Below, one piece after another: positions 52,945 to 61,293 of a stretch of DNA of 64,000 nucleotides. The notes beneath the pieces were generated by a model. That model ran no database searches, had not been told where the DNA came from, and worked only from the letters and a program-made list of their open reading frames with translations. The DNA is taken from NCBI GenBank assembly GCA_017643925.1, contig JAEPML010000006.1, positions 62,001 to 126,000 on the forward strand, in the 5' to 3' direction. The stretch's first letter is position 1. Each line of letters begins with the position of its first letter. A program made the translations under genes and the position numbers. This stretch comes from Roseibium sp. Lineage in GTDB: Bacteria > Pseudomonadota > Alphaproteobacteria > Rhizobiales > Stappiaceae.

Positions 52945-53401
52945 GTCGAGATCACCTCCATGAGTGTCCGCAACACATCTGGTATCTGTTCTGGATCAGA
53001 CAATTAGATGAAATCCGTATTTTGTGCGTTCTGAGAGGAGAACCAGACGTCTGGAACAGGGTGTTGCCGCCTCCGCTTTCCGCGACAGATCAGCCCGCGA
53101 CCCGGGTTCTGCGATCCTCCAGTCCCACCAGCCATGTTCGAAATTGATACGGACCAGGCGATTATCGAATTCCTTTCGAACGATTTCGAAAAATTTTCGA
53201 TCGTGAAATCCGCACAACTCTGCGGCGTTGTCTTTGATTTTTGACCTTTCAGCAAAAAGATCCGTGCAACGCCGCTTGAAACATGGGCTTTGAGCTGTCT
53301 AATCTCAAAAATTAGGCGGCTCAATAAGCCGTTGGGAAGAGAAAAACGAAATTGATATTGCGGTCACAGAGCCAAGGAATTGACTTCAGGGAGGAATAGA
53401 A
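52945..53401. other. Intergenic region before Phn-type operon
   Basis: About 460 bases between divergent genes. It holds a perfect 12-bp palindrome CCAGACGTCTGG (53043-53054), clustered TTCGAA-type dyads around 53165-53205, and a leader hairpin with two wobble pairs (53292-53302 with 53312-53322) 80 bases before the binding-protein start. No Pho-box (two CTGTCAT-like repeats) was found. A short minus-strand reading frame here has no support. Confidence 0.45.
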
Positions 53402-54376
53402 ATGACACGAATTGCAACACTTCTTGCATCGGTTGCCGCCGTGGCGGCGTTTGCATTTACGGCCCCTGCCAGTGCACAGGAATGCCCGCGTGGTGACCTC
53501 GACAAGCGTTTTTGCGACGTCGACGGGGACCTGCTTGCCGATATTCCGACAGATGCAAGCCAACTTGTTGATCCCGATACACTGATTTTTGCATATACGC
53601 CGGTCGAGGACCCAGCCGTTTACAAGACTGCCTGGTCCGATTTCCTGACGCATCTTGAAGCGGAAACCGGCAAGAAGGTCGTTTTCTTCCCGGTGCAGTC
53701 AAACGCGGCCCAGATCGAGGCAATGCGTTCGGGACGCCTGCATATCGCCGGCTTCAATACCGGGTCGAATCCCCTGGCCGTCAACTGCGCAGGCTTCCGT
53801 CCGTTCACGATCATGGCGTCGAAAGACGGCAACTTCGGCTACGAGATGGAAATCCTGACCTACCCCGGTTCCGGCATCGAGAAGGTCGAGGACATCAAGG
53901 GCAAGCAGCTTGCCTTCACATCGCCGACGTCCAACTCCGGGTTCAAGGCCCCTTCGGCAATTCTCAAGGCCGACTTTGACATGCAGGCGGAGCGTGATTT
54001 CGAGCCGGTTTTCTCGGGCAAGCACGACAATTCCATTCTCGGCGTTGCCAACAAGGATTACCCGGCCGCGTCCATCGCGAACTCCGTCCTCGCGCGCATG
54101 ATCCAGCGTGACGTGGTCAAGCCGGACCAGGTCGTGTCGATCTACAAGTCCCAGACATTCCCGACCACGGGCTTTGGTGTGGCGTATAACCTGACACCTG
54201 AATTACAGGACAAGATCCGCAACGCGTTCTTCAATTTCGAGTGGGATGGCACATCCCTTCAAAAGGAATTCGAGAAGTCGAACGAAGGCCAGTTCCTTGA
54301 AATGACCTACAAGGAATTCTGGGACGTCATTCGCAAGATCGACGCTGCGAACGGTGTCAGCTACGCTTGTAAATGA
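53402..54376 (+). CDS. phnD: Phosphate/phosphite/phosphonate-type binding protein (PhnD family)
   Basis: The 324-residue product has a signal peptide (MTRIATLLASVAAVAAFAF, cleavage near ASA/QE) and a PhnD-type fold: LIFAYTPVEDPAVYKTAWSDFLTHLEAETGKKVVFFPVQSNAAQIEAMRSGRLHIAGFNTG in the first lobe, KGKQLAFTSPTSNSGFKAPSAIL in the second. GGGAGGAA precedes ATG 53402. The family binds phosphonates, phosphite or phosphate esters. A hairpin follows the gene. No C-P lyase or phosphonatase genes lie nearby, and a HAD-type gene ends the operon, so a phosphate ester is at least as likely a ligand as a phosphonate. Confidence 0.88.
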   Translation: MTRIATLLASVAAVAAFAFTAPASAQECPRGDLDKRFCDVDGDLLADIPTDASQLVDPDTLIFAYTPVEDPAVYKTAWSDFLTHLEAETGKKVVFFPVQSNAAQIEAMRSGRLHIAGFNTGSNPLAVNCAGFRPFTIMASKDGNFGYEMEILTYPGSGIEKVEDIKGKQLAFTSPTSNSGFKAPSAILKADFDMQAERDFEPVFSGKHDNSILGVANKDYPAASIANSVLARMIQRDVVKPDQVVSIYKSQTFPTTGFGVAYNLTPELQDKIRNAFFNFEWDGTSLQKEFEKSNEGQFLEMTYKEFWDVIRKIDAANGVSYACK

Positions 54377-54383
54377 GCCTTTT

Positions 54384-54407
54384 CGGGTGGCCCTTCCGGG
54401 CCGCCCG
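54384..54407 (+). terminator. Hairpin after phnD-type gene
   Basis: CGGGTGGCCC (54384-54393) and GGGCCGCCCG (54398-54407) form a 10-bp stem with one wobble pair and a 4-base loop, followed by CACTTTT. It is a probable partial terminator between binding-protein and ATPase genes. Confidence 0.65.
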
Positions 54408-54437
54408 CACTTTTAGAATTCGAGGGGTAGGGGCTTC

Positions 54438-55250
54438 ATGCTGCGGCTAGAGAAGCTTGTAAAGACATACAAGACCGGGGATCAGGCGCTCAAGTCCGTC
54501 GATCTGGAGATCCCGCAAGGCCAGGTCCTGGCATTGATCGGACCAAGCGGTGCCGGCAAGTCCACCATGATCCGCTGCATCAACCGGCTGGTGGACCCCA
54601 CCAGTGGTCAGATCTGGCTTGAGGATACCGAGCTTACCAGCCTGTCATCCGGTGGTCTGCGCCGGAAACGGCGCGAGATGGGAATGATCTTCCAGGAATA
54701 TGCCCTGGTTGAACGCCTGACCGTGATGGAAAACGTTCTGTCCGGCCGTTTGGGATATGTCGGCTTCTGGCGCAGTTTCACGCGCCGCTACCCGCAGGAA
54801 AGTGTCGACGAAGCTTTCCGCCTTCTGGACCGGGTTGGTTTGCTTGCCATGGCCGACAAGCGTGCGGACGAACTCTCCGGAGGTCAGCGTCAGCGCGTCG
54901 GTATCTGCCGCGCCCTGATCCAGAATCCAAAGCTTTTGCTGGTGGATGAACCGACCGCATCGCTCGATCCGAAGACCTCTCGCCAGATCATGCGGTTGAT
55001 CTGCGAATTGTGCGAGGAACGCGGTCTCGCCGCCATCATCAACATTCACGACGTCGCGCTGGCCAAGATGTTCGTGCAGCGCGTGGTCGGCCTGCGTTTT
55101 GGTGCCATCGAGTTCGATGGACGTCCTGAAGCGCTGACACCGGATGTCCTCACGACAATCTACGGCGAGGAAGACTGGGAAGCGACCATCGAGAAAGTTG
55201 ATGACGAGGACGACGACGCGCCCACCCATCCGGAGGTCGCCGCCCTATGA
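54438..55250 (+). CDS. phnC: Phosphonate-type ABC ATPase (PhnC family)
   Basis: The 270-residue protein shows Walker [10 protein letters not shown] (35-43), signature [14 protein letters not shown], Walker [20 protein letters not shown] and PhnC-type [12 protein letters not shown]. The last 25 residues are very acidic ([12 protein letters not shown]), an unusual tail. GAGGGGTAGGGG precedes the start. It overlaps the first permease gene by four bases. It energises uptake through the two PhnE-type proteins. Confidence 0.92.
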   Translation: MLRLEKLVKTYKTGDQALKSVDLEIPQGQVLALIGPSGAGKSTMIRCINRLVDPTSGQIWLEDTELTSLSSGGLRRKRREMGMIFQEYALVERLTVMENVLSGRLGYVGFWRSFTRRYPQESVDEAFRLLDRVGLLAMADKRADELSGGQRQRVGICRALIQNPKLLLVDEPTASLDPKTSRQIMRLICELCEERGLAAIINIHDVALAKMFVQRVVGLRFGAIEFDGRPEALTPDVLTTIYGEEDWEATIEKVDDEDDDAPTHPEVAAL

Positions 55251-56059
55251 GCACGGAACTGGATGCGGTTCTGGGGCAGCGCTGGAAGAAACCGCCCCTG
55301 ATCAAGCGGCGCTGGTTGCGCTGGACAATCGGCATCGGGTCGCTCGCTTACCTGGTCGCCGCCTTCATGACCATCGACGTCAACTGGGCCCGTGTCTACG
55401 AGGGACTGGATCGCGGTGCAGCCTTTATCCTGGCGTTCACGTCCCCTGATTTCGTCTCCCGCGCATCGGATATCTGGGAAGGTCTGCTGGAGAGCATCAT
55501 CATGACCGTGGCGGCCTCCGTCGTTGGGATTGCAATCTCCATTCCCATCGGTCTGGGGGCGGCCCGCAACATTGCTCCACTGCCGATTTATCTGATCTGC
55601 CGCGGTATTGTCGCGATCAGCAGGGCATTGCAGGAGATCATCGTAGCCATCCTTCTCGTGGCAATCTTTGGCTTCGGCCCGCTTGCCGGATTCCTGACGC
55701 TGAGCTTCGCGACTATCGGTTTCCTGTCGAAACTGCTGGCAGAAGACATCGAGAGTATGGACAAGGTTCAGGCCGAGGCGATCAAGGCGTCGGGGGCCCG
55801 TTGGCTGCAATGGATCAACTACGGTGTCCAGCCGCAGGTCATGCCGCGTCTTGTCGGATTGAGCATGTACCGTGTGGACATCAACTTCCGTGAAAGCGCC
55901 ATCCTCGGCCTGGTTGGCGCCGGTGGGATCGGTGCGACCCTCAACACGGCGTTCGACCGGTATGAATATGACACGGCTGCGGCCATCCTGATCCTGATTA
56001 TCCTGATTGTCATGTCGCTGGAATACCTCTCCGGCATCATTCGGGCGAGGGTTCAGTAA
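55247..56059 (+). CDS. phnE: Phosphonate-type ABC permease (PhnE family, first)
   Basis: The 270-residue membrane protein has about six helices and the PhnE permease loop ([36 protein letters not shown]), followed by [29 protein letters not shown], a very conserved segment. It starts in an ATGA overlap with the ATPase gene and its stop overlaps the next start (TAATG). Two PhnE-type permeases in one operon probably form a heterodimeric channel. Confidence 0.92.
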   Translation: MSTELDAVLGQRWKKPPLIKRRWLRWTIGIGSLAYLVAAFMTIDVNWARVYEGLDRGAAFILAFTSPDFVSRASDIWEGLLESIIMTVAASVVGIAISIPIGLGAARNIAPLPIYLICRGIVAISRALQEIIVAILLVAIFGFGPLAGFLTLSFATIGFLSKLLAEDIESMDKVQAEAIKASGARWLQWINYGVQPQVMPRLVGLSMYRVDINFRESAILGLVGAGGIGATLNTAFDRYEYDTAAAILILIILIVMSLEYLSGIIRARVQ

Positions 56060-56874
56060 TGCCGGTCTACGAGAAAGAAGGAACCAAGGTCTGGCAACGC
56101 CGGACGCAGGCTGAATCCCTGATGCGCTGGGCAGCGTGGCTGACGGCAACAGCCGTGTTTGTCTATTGCTGGCAGCAGATTTCCGAGGCGACCACCTGGT
56201 TCTTCGTCTGGGATGCACCAAGGATTGCCGAGGACATCTGGACACGGGCAACACCGCCGCGCTGGGAATACATCACCCAGCTGGGGCGTCCGATCTGGGA
56301 CACGTTGAACATCGCGACACTGGGTACGCTGATCGCGCTTTGCTTCGCCGTGCCGGTCGCATTCATGGCGGCCCGCAACACGACGCCTTCGGCCACCTTC
56401 GTGCGGCCGATTGCACTTCTGATCATCGTGTCGACGCGCTCGATCAATTCCCTGATCTGGGCGCTGCTTCTGATCGCGGTGATTGGTCCGGGCGTGCTCG
56501 CAGGTGTGGTGGCCATCGCGATCCGGTCCATCGGATTTTGCGCCAAGCTGATCTATGAGGCGATTGAGGAGATCGATCACACGCAGGTCGAGGCGATCAC
56601 CGCCACCGGGGCTTCGCGTTGGCAGGTCATGGCCTATGGAATTGTTCCGCAAATTGCACCTGCTTTTGCTGGCGTTGCCGTTTTCCGATGGGATATCAAT
56701 ATCCGTGAATCAACCGTCCTGGGCCTTGTCGGTGCAGGTGGCATCGGATTGCAGCTTTCCTCGTCCCTGAACATTCTGGCCTGGCCCCAGGTCAGCCTGA
56801 TCCTCCTCGTGATCCTGGCGGCTGTTGTCTTGAGTGAATGGGTCTCGGCAAAGGTACGGGAAGCGATCATTTGA
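56059..56874 (+). CDS. phnE: Phosphonate-type ABC permease (PhnE family, second)
   Basis: The 271-residue permease starts at ATG 56059, sharing one base with the previous stop. It has the loop EEIDHTQVEAITATGASRWQVMAYGIVPQIAP and the segment [29 protein letters not shown]. It is clearly diverged from the first PhnE, indicating an old duplication. The HAD-type gene begins within its stop codon (TTGA at 56871), so the hydrolase is coupled to the transporter. Confidence 0.92.
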   Translation: MPVYEKEGTKVWQRRTQAESLMRWAAWLTATAVFVYCWQQISEATTWFFVWDAPRIAEDIWTRATPPRWEYITQLGRPIWDTLNIATLGTLIALCFAVPVAFMAARNTTPSATFVRPIALLIIVSTRSINSLIWALLLIAVIGPGVLAGVVAIAIRSIGFCAKLIYEAIEEIDHTQVEAITATGASRWQVMAYGIVPQIAPAFAGVAVFRWDINIRESTVLGLVGAGGIGLQLSSSLNILAWPQVSLILLVILAAVVLSEWVSAKVREAII

Positions 56875-57776
56875 CGGAACTGACTTTGGAGACCGCGTTT
56901 GCAGCTTACGAAGCTGCGCGCGGTCGCTTGCCATCGGCGGACAAGCCCGGTGCCTGCATCCGGCGCCATTCGCTGGAAGACATTGCAGACGATTTCGACG
57001 TTTTTCTTCTCGATGCGTTTGGCGTTCTCAACATAGGCGAAGAGCCGATCCCGGGTGTCCCCGAGCGCGTGGCCTGGCTGCAGTCGCAAGGCAAGAAGGT
57101 GTTTGTTGTTACCAACGCCGCGGGAAAACCCAATGCGTCGCTCGAGGTGAAATACGCGAAGCTCGGATACGACATTGCGCCTGAACACATCATTTCCAGT
57201 CGGAAGACCATCCTGCGCGCCCTGGAAGATGCCCAGCAACATCACTGGGGAGCGATGCTCTCGCGCGCGGCCGGTTTTGACGATGTCGAGCATCTCAAAC
57301 TGACGCGCCTGGAAGACGAGACCGCGGTTTATGGGGATGTCGATGCTTTCCTGCTCCTCGGAGCCGCCGAATGGACGGAAACCCGACAGGCTCTTCTGGA
57401 AGAAGCTCTGCTTCACCGGCCTAGGCCGGTCTGGGTCGCCAATCCCGATATTGTGGCGCCCAGAGAAGACGGTTTTTCAAGCGAACCGGGCCGTTATGCA
57501 CACCGGCTGGCGGACAGGACCGGCATTTCACCCGTCTTCTATGGCAAACCCTTCGCCAATATCTACGATATCGCGTTTGAAAAGCTGGGTCCGGCAATCG
57601 ACCGGAACAGGATCGTGATGGTGGGCGACAGCCTTCACACCGATGTTCTGGGTGCCCAGGCCGCGGGCATTTCGTCCGCCCTGATTTCCGGGTTCGGTTT
57701 CTTTGGTGGTCAGGCAGTGGAGGCGCCGATTTCGCAATCGGGCATCAAACCGGATTTCATCCTGGAGCGACCCTAG
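56871..57776 (+). CDS. HAD superfamily class IIA protein with altered motif I
   Basis: The 301-residue product is a NagD-like HAD-IIA protein: motif I LLDAFGVLN, motif II VVTNAAGKP, motif III Lys in YGKPFANIYDIAF, motif IV MVGDSLHTDVLGAQAAG. In motif I the second Asp of the usual D-x-D, the general acid/base, is Phe; the nucleophile Asp remains. The start is taken as TTG 56871 inside the PhnE stop (TTGA coupling); an earlier in-frame ATG at 56838 lies within the permease gene. Coupling to a phosphonate/phosphate-ester importer suggests that it acts on the imported phosphorylated compound, but phosphatase activity is uncertain given the changed motif. Confidence 0.85.
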   Translation: MTELTLETAFAAYEAARGRLPSADKPGACIRRHSLEDIADDFDVFLLDAFGVLNIGEEPIPGVPERVAWLQSQGKKVFVVTNAAGKPNASLEVKYAKLGYDIAPEHIISSRKTILRALEDAQQHHWGAMLSRAAGFDDVEHLKLTRLEDETAVYGDVDAFLLLGAAEWTETRQALLEEALLHRPRPVWVANPDIVAPREDGFSSEPGRYAHRLADRTGISPVFYGKPFANIYDIAFEKLGPAIDRNRIVMVGDSLHTDVLGAQAAGISSALISGFGFFGGQAVEAPISQSGIKPDFILERP

Positions 57777-57815
57777 TCCCGCATCGTTGCCAGAGGCGTG
57801 CCGCCGTTCGGATCG

Positions 57816-59120
57816 TTAGTTGAACATTGCGTTGGGGATGAGAAGCGCGATTTCCGGGAAAGCGACGATGAGAGCCAGCGTTGCGATCATTGCCAGCCAG
57901 AAGGGCATGATGCCAGCGAAGATCGTTTCGATCCTGACGTCCGGAACGACGCTCTTGACAATGAAGACATTGACACCGACCGGTGGTGAAATCAGTCCCA
58001 TTTCGAGCACTATGACCATCACCACGCCAAGCCAGATCGGATCGAAGCCCATGCCCGTGACCAGTGGAAAGACGATGGGCAGGGTGATCACGAGCAACGA
58101 CAGACCTTCGATGAACATGCCCAGGATCACGTATCCCAGCAGGATCAATGCGAGCGTGCCATAGGTGCCGAGAGCCAGGCCGGTCATGCCATCGGCAATG
58201 GTCGTGGGCAGATGAGAGAGTGCGACGAAGGGCGAAAAAACGTTTGCACCGATCAGGATGAAGAAGGCCATGCCGGTTGTCCTCAGTGTTTCGGCACTGA
58301 CGTTGTAGAGCGTTCCAAGGGAGCATTTCCGGCGCAGGACGAGCATGGCAAACGCGAAGAAAGCACCGACACCGGCAGCCTCTACCGGGGTGAAAAACCC
58401 TGTATAGATGCCGCCGATCGTGATCAGGATGATGATGCCGATCCCGGTTGCACGGAAGAGGCTTTTCAGTTTTTGTCCGCTGGTGAAGCTTGGCCCGCGC
58501 GGGCCTTCCTCGGGCCTGAACGCAGTGACAATCGCAATTGCCATCAGGAACATTGTGGTCAGGAGAATCCCCGGGAGGACTCCGGCCATGAACAACCGGC
58601 CAATGGATTCCTCGGTCAGGACGGCATAGACAACAAAACCGGTCGAAGGGGGGATCAGGATCCCGAGCGTACCACCGGCAGCGATCGATCCGGTTGCGAG
58701 CCTGGCACCATAGTTGAAGCGTCGCATCTCCGGATAGGCGACCTTGCCCATGGTGATGGCCGAGGCGATCGAGGATCCGGACAGGGCAGCGAAACCGGCA
58801 CAGCCCATGATGGTTGCCGCCGCCAGACCACCACGCAGATGCCCGACGATCTTGTGGGCAGCATCAAAGAGATCGCGGCTCAGCCCGGCGGAAGATGCGA
58901 GGTTCCCCATCAGGATAAACAGCGGAATGATCGTCAGCTCATAAACGGTGACCGTTGCAAAGACCTGGCCGCTCAGGGAGTAGGCCGCTGCCGTGAAGCC
59001 GTTCAACAGCACGGTGCCGAAAAAGCCTACGACCAGAAGAGCAATGGCGACCGGCGTTCCAAAACCCAACAGGACAAACAGTGCCAGAAATCCCAGAACG
59101 CCATAGATTTCCGGGCTCAT
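57816..59120 (-). CDS. dctM: TRAP transporter large permease (DctM)
   Basis: The 434-residue membrane protein has the DctM pattern: GFGTPVAIALLVVGFFG, LIILFILMGNLASSAGLSRDLFDAAHKIVGHLRGGLAAATIMGCAGFAALSGSSIASAITMG, GTLGILIPPSTGFVVYAVLTEESIGRLF and HEMGLISPPVGVNVFIVKSV. Twelve or so helices are expected. ATG 59120 is chosen because it overlaps the small-permease stop (ATGA) and removes an unlikely basic leader. It belongs to a dctP-dctQ-dctM operon. It converges with the HAD gene. Confidence 0.93.
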   Translation of the reverse strand: MSPEIYGVLGFLALFVLLGFGTPVAIALLVVGFFGTVLLNGFTAAAYSLSGQVFATVTVYELTIIPLFILMGNLASSAGLSRDLFDAAHKIVGHLRGGLAAATIMGCAGFAALSGSSIASAITMGKVAYPEMRRFNYGARLATGSIAAGGTLGILIPPSTGFVVYAVLTEESIGRLFMAGVLPGILLTTMFLMAIAIVTAFRPEEGPRGPSFTSGQKLKSLFRATGIGIIILITIGGIYTGFFTPVEAAGVGAFFAFAMLVLRRKCSLGTLYNVSAETLRTTGMAFFILIGANVFSPFVALSHLPTTIADGMTGLALGTYGTLALILLGYVILGMFIEGLSLLVITLPIVFPLVTGMGFDPIWLGVVMVIVLEMGLISPPVGVNVFIVKSVVPDVRIETIFAGIMPFWLAMIATLALIVAFPEIALLIPNAMFN

Positions 59121-59611
59121 CTGGTGAGTTTCTCCAACACCAGGACCACGGCGGCGAAGCCGCACCCGGCAGCAACGGCATAGTAGGACGGGCCAAAGGG
59201 AAGCTGCAGAAGCATCGTGGATTCATCGAACAATGCGGCATCGCGAGCGTTCAGAAACGCGCGCCATGCGAGATAGGCAAGAATGGAAGTGCCCAGAACC
59301 GTAACCAGCCAATCCAGAATGGCTTGAAGGGCAACGGGAAACATCAGGACGATGGTGTCGATCGCGATCAGCCTTCCGGCAAGGACGCAGAGGGGGAAGC
59401 TGATCGCGACGACGAATGAGAGCAGGATCTGGGCGTAGTCGTTGGCGCCAAAAATCGGCTGATTGAGAAAGGACCGCAGCAGCGCATCCATGACCGACAG
59501 ACCCATGAGCGTGAAGATCAGAATGCCGCCTGCAAAGACAAGCGGAATTTCGATCCATTTGCGCCAGCCTGCAGGATGCAGGCCGGCTGTGTCAGGGTCG
59601 TTCAGGTTCAT
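59117..59611 (-). CDS. dctQ: TRAP transporter small permease (DctQ)
   Basis: The 164-residue protein has four helices (near IPLVFAGGILIFTLMGLSVMDALLRSF, YAQILLSFVVAISFPLCVLAG, ILDWLVTVLGTSILAYLAW and a C-terminal helix), the normal DctQ plan. It starts two bases after the dctP stop and overlaps dctM by four bases. It is the membrane partner between the binding protein and DctM. Confidence 0.92.
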   Translation of the reverse strand: MNLNDPDTAGLHPAGWRKWIEIPLVFAGGILIFTLMGLSVMDALLRSFLNQPIFGANDYAQILLSFVVAISFPLCVLAGRLIAIDTIVLMFPVALQAILDWLVTVLGTSILAYLAWRAFLNARDAALFDESTMLLQLPFGPSYYAVAAGCGFAAVVLVLEKLTR

Positions 59612-59613
59612 TT

Positions 59614-60630
59614 CTACTTGCTGCCCAGGGCAGCCGCGATTGCATGGGCGTCGGCACCGGTCTGGTCGCTTTTCTCATCGAGGAAAGCGGTGAGCGTGTC
59701 TTTCATGCCTGCCCGGAATTCGGCGTCCGCCTCGGGGCTGATCTCAATCAGTTCGACGCCGCTTTCCCTTGCCAGGTCGAGGCCAGCCTGACCGGCTTCG
59801 AAAAAGGACTTCGCACCCTGCAGACTGATCTTGCGGCCGGTCAGCGCGTCGAGCTGTGTCTTCTGTTCGTCGCTCAGCTGATCCCAGCTGGAATTGTTCA
59901 TAAGCAAATAGAAACTGTCCAGCGCTGACGGAATGTTCGTGGTCACGTATTTGGCGGTTTCGTTGAGCTTGTAGGAGCGAATACCGGACGGGCCGATCAT
60001 GACCGCATCGATGACCCCGGTGTTCATGGCGTTGTAGGTGTCAGTCGTCGGCATGGAGACCGGAATGCCACCCCAGGCTTCGACGAGTGCCGCCATTACG
60101 GGATTGGGTGTGCGGATCTTCATGCCCTGCATGTCGGCCAGCGTGCGTACGGGTTTTTCGCGGGTGATCAGGACAGACGGGTTGTTGGCCCACAGACCCA
60201 GCAGCTTTGCGCCCGCATATTCGTCCTCGAAGAGCTCGATGTTGTCCCACAATGCATTGGTCGCTTCCGTCCCGTTTGCAAACAGGCCCGGGATATGGAC
60301 TACCCCGGTCTTTGCAAACTGCTTGGGCGTATATTCCGGGATGCCGAAGACAATGTCGGCAACGCCTGTCACGACCCGCTTGTATTGCTGGACCGGGCCC
60401 TTGCCGAGTTCACCTGAAGGGTAGATCCGCATGGTGAGCGCACCGCCGGTGGCTGTGCTGATGTCTTCTGCAAGCGGTGACATCACGCCCTGGTCCATGG
60501 GATGCATGGCCGGCATGAAATGTGCGACTTTCAATTCGGCTGAAACGGCTGGCTGAACGCTGATTGCGGCCGTGGCTACGGTGAGCACCGCTATCGCCAT
60601 TGACCTGACATTCCTCGCGTTAATCAACAT
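59614..60630 (-). CDS. dctP: TRAP transporter solute-binding protein (DctP)
   Basis: The 338-residue product has a signal peptide (MLINARNVRSMAIAVLTVATA, cleavage near VSA/EL) and the DctP fold: LKVAHFMPAMHPMDQGVMSPLAEDI, MRIYPSGELGKGPVQQYKRVVTGVADIVFGIPEY, and the carboxylate-binding Arg in GMKIRTPNPVMAALVEAWGGIPVSM. GGAGGGAGAG precedes ATG 60630. It is divergent from a MarR gene and near a reductive dehalogenase, so a halogenated aromatic or other organic acid is a reasonable ligand (inference). Confidence 0.93.
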   Translation of the reverse strand: MLINARNVRSMAIAVLTVATAAISVQPAVSAELKVAHFMPAMHPMDQGVMSPLAEDISTATGGALTMRIYPSGELGKGPVQQYKRVVTGVADIVFGIPEYTPKQFAKTGVVHIPGLFANGTEATNALWDNIELFEDEYAGAKLLGLWANNPSVLITREKPVRTLADMQGMKIRTPNPVMAALVEAWGGIPVSMPTTDTYNAMNTGVIDAVMIGPSGIRSYKLNETAKYVTTNIPSALDSFYLLMNNSSWDQLSDEQKTQLDALTGRKISLQGAKSFFEAGQAGLDLARESGVELIEISPEADAEFRAGMKDTLTAFLDEKSDQTGADAHAIAAALGSK

Positions 60631-60661
60631 TGACTCTCCCTCCCGTGATCGTCATTGAGAT

Positions 60662-60691
60662 AATTAACTTGAATAATTATCAATGTTAATT
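60662..60691. promoter_or_regulatory. Candidate MarR operator
   Basis: AATTAAC (60662-60668) and GTTAATT (60685-60691) are exact reverse complements. They enclose TTGAATAATTATCAA, itself a near-perfect dyad. MarR-family sites are commonly AT-rich dyads of this length. It sits between dctP and marR and could repress both directions. Confidence 0.65.
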
Positions 60692-60746
60692 GCATATGAG
60701 AGTATGAGAATTTACGAGTCAACCCGAATTATCAGAGAGGTGTGGA

Positions 60747-61196
60747 ATGTCAGAAGAATTCACGCTGCATAATCGGATTGGCTTCAAGGTGACCCGCTTG
60801 GCGCGAATTATGGAAGCCCGTCTGGAGAAGCAGTTGTCGGAGCACGGGATAACGCGGTTGATGTGGTGTGTTTTGCGCGGTGTCGGCATGGAGAACGTCA
60901 AGACACCGTCCGAACTGGCCGATTACATCTGCATAGCCCGTCCGGCAATTTCCAGGCTGCTGCGAACGATGGAGGAGCGGGGCCTCCTGGAACGCAGCGG
61001 CATTCATGACGACAAGCGCTACAGAGATATCGCCCTGACTGAGCTCGGCGTTGAAAAAATGAAGGCCTGCCATGTTCTGGTGCGCGAGTTGAACGATCAC
61101 TTTGCCGGCAAACTTGATCCGGAAACCTACGAGACATTCATGGACCTGATCGACGTCATGACCGAAGGCGAACAGGTGCAGCTGATGCGTCTTTAA
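60747..61196 (+). CDS. MarR family transcriptional regulator
   Basis: The 149-residue protein has the MarR winged helix-turn-helix (about 48-105; TPSELADYICIARPAISRLLRTMEERGLLERSGIHDDKRYRDIALTELG) flanked by dimerisation helices. Members respond to phenolic or aromatic acids. AGAGGTG precedes ATG 60747. It lies between the divergent TRAP operon and the reductive dehalogenase gene, the natural place for a repressor induced by a halogenated aromatic substrate (inference). Confidence 0.92.
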   Translation: MSEEFTLHNRIGFKVTRLARIMEARLEKQLSEHGITRLMWCVLRGVGMENVKTPSELADYICIARPAISRLLRTMEERGLLERSGIHDDKRYRDIALTELGVEKMKACHVLVRELNDHFAGKLDPETYETFMDLIDVMTEGEQVQLMRL

Positions 61197-61227
61197 CACG
61201 AGAAATGAAACTGTCCGGGGGGAAAGC

Positions 61228-61293
61228 GTGCTTGTAACGGAAGGGCTGGTGTTTGAAACAACAGCCGAAAAAATATCGGAGAAAAGACGTTGA
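61228..61293 (+). CDS. Possible 21-codon leader peptide
   Basis: A GTG-initiated frame of 21 codons has GGGGGG six bases upstream and ends with a TGA that overlaps the TTG start of the dehalogenase gene (TTGA). It could translationally couple the large gene, or be the true N-terminus joined by a frameshift. The peptide (starts VLVTEGLVFETTAEK) matches nothing I recognise. Confidence 0.3.
   Translation: MLVTEGLVFETTAEKISEKRR

Noticed and set aside
52996..53217. 73-codon minus-strand frame upstream of the Phn-type operon
   Set aside because: Looks faintly protein-like but has no ribosome binding site, no homology I recognise, and overlaps likely regulatory DNA.
52945..53401. Possible Pho box before the PhnD-type gene
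   Set aside because: No pair of CTGTCAT-like repeats at 11-base spacing was found.
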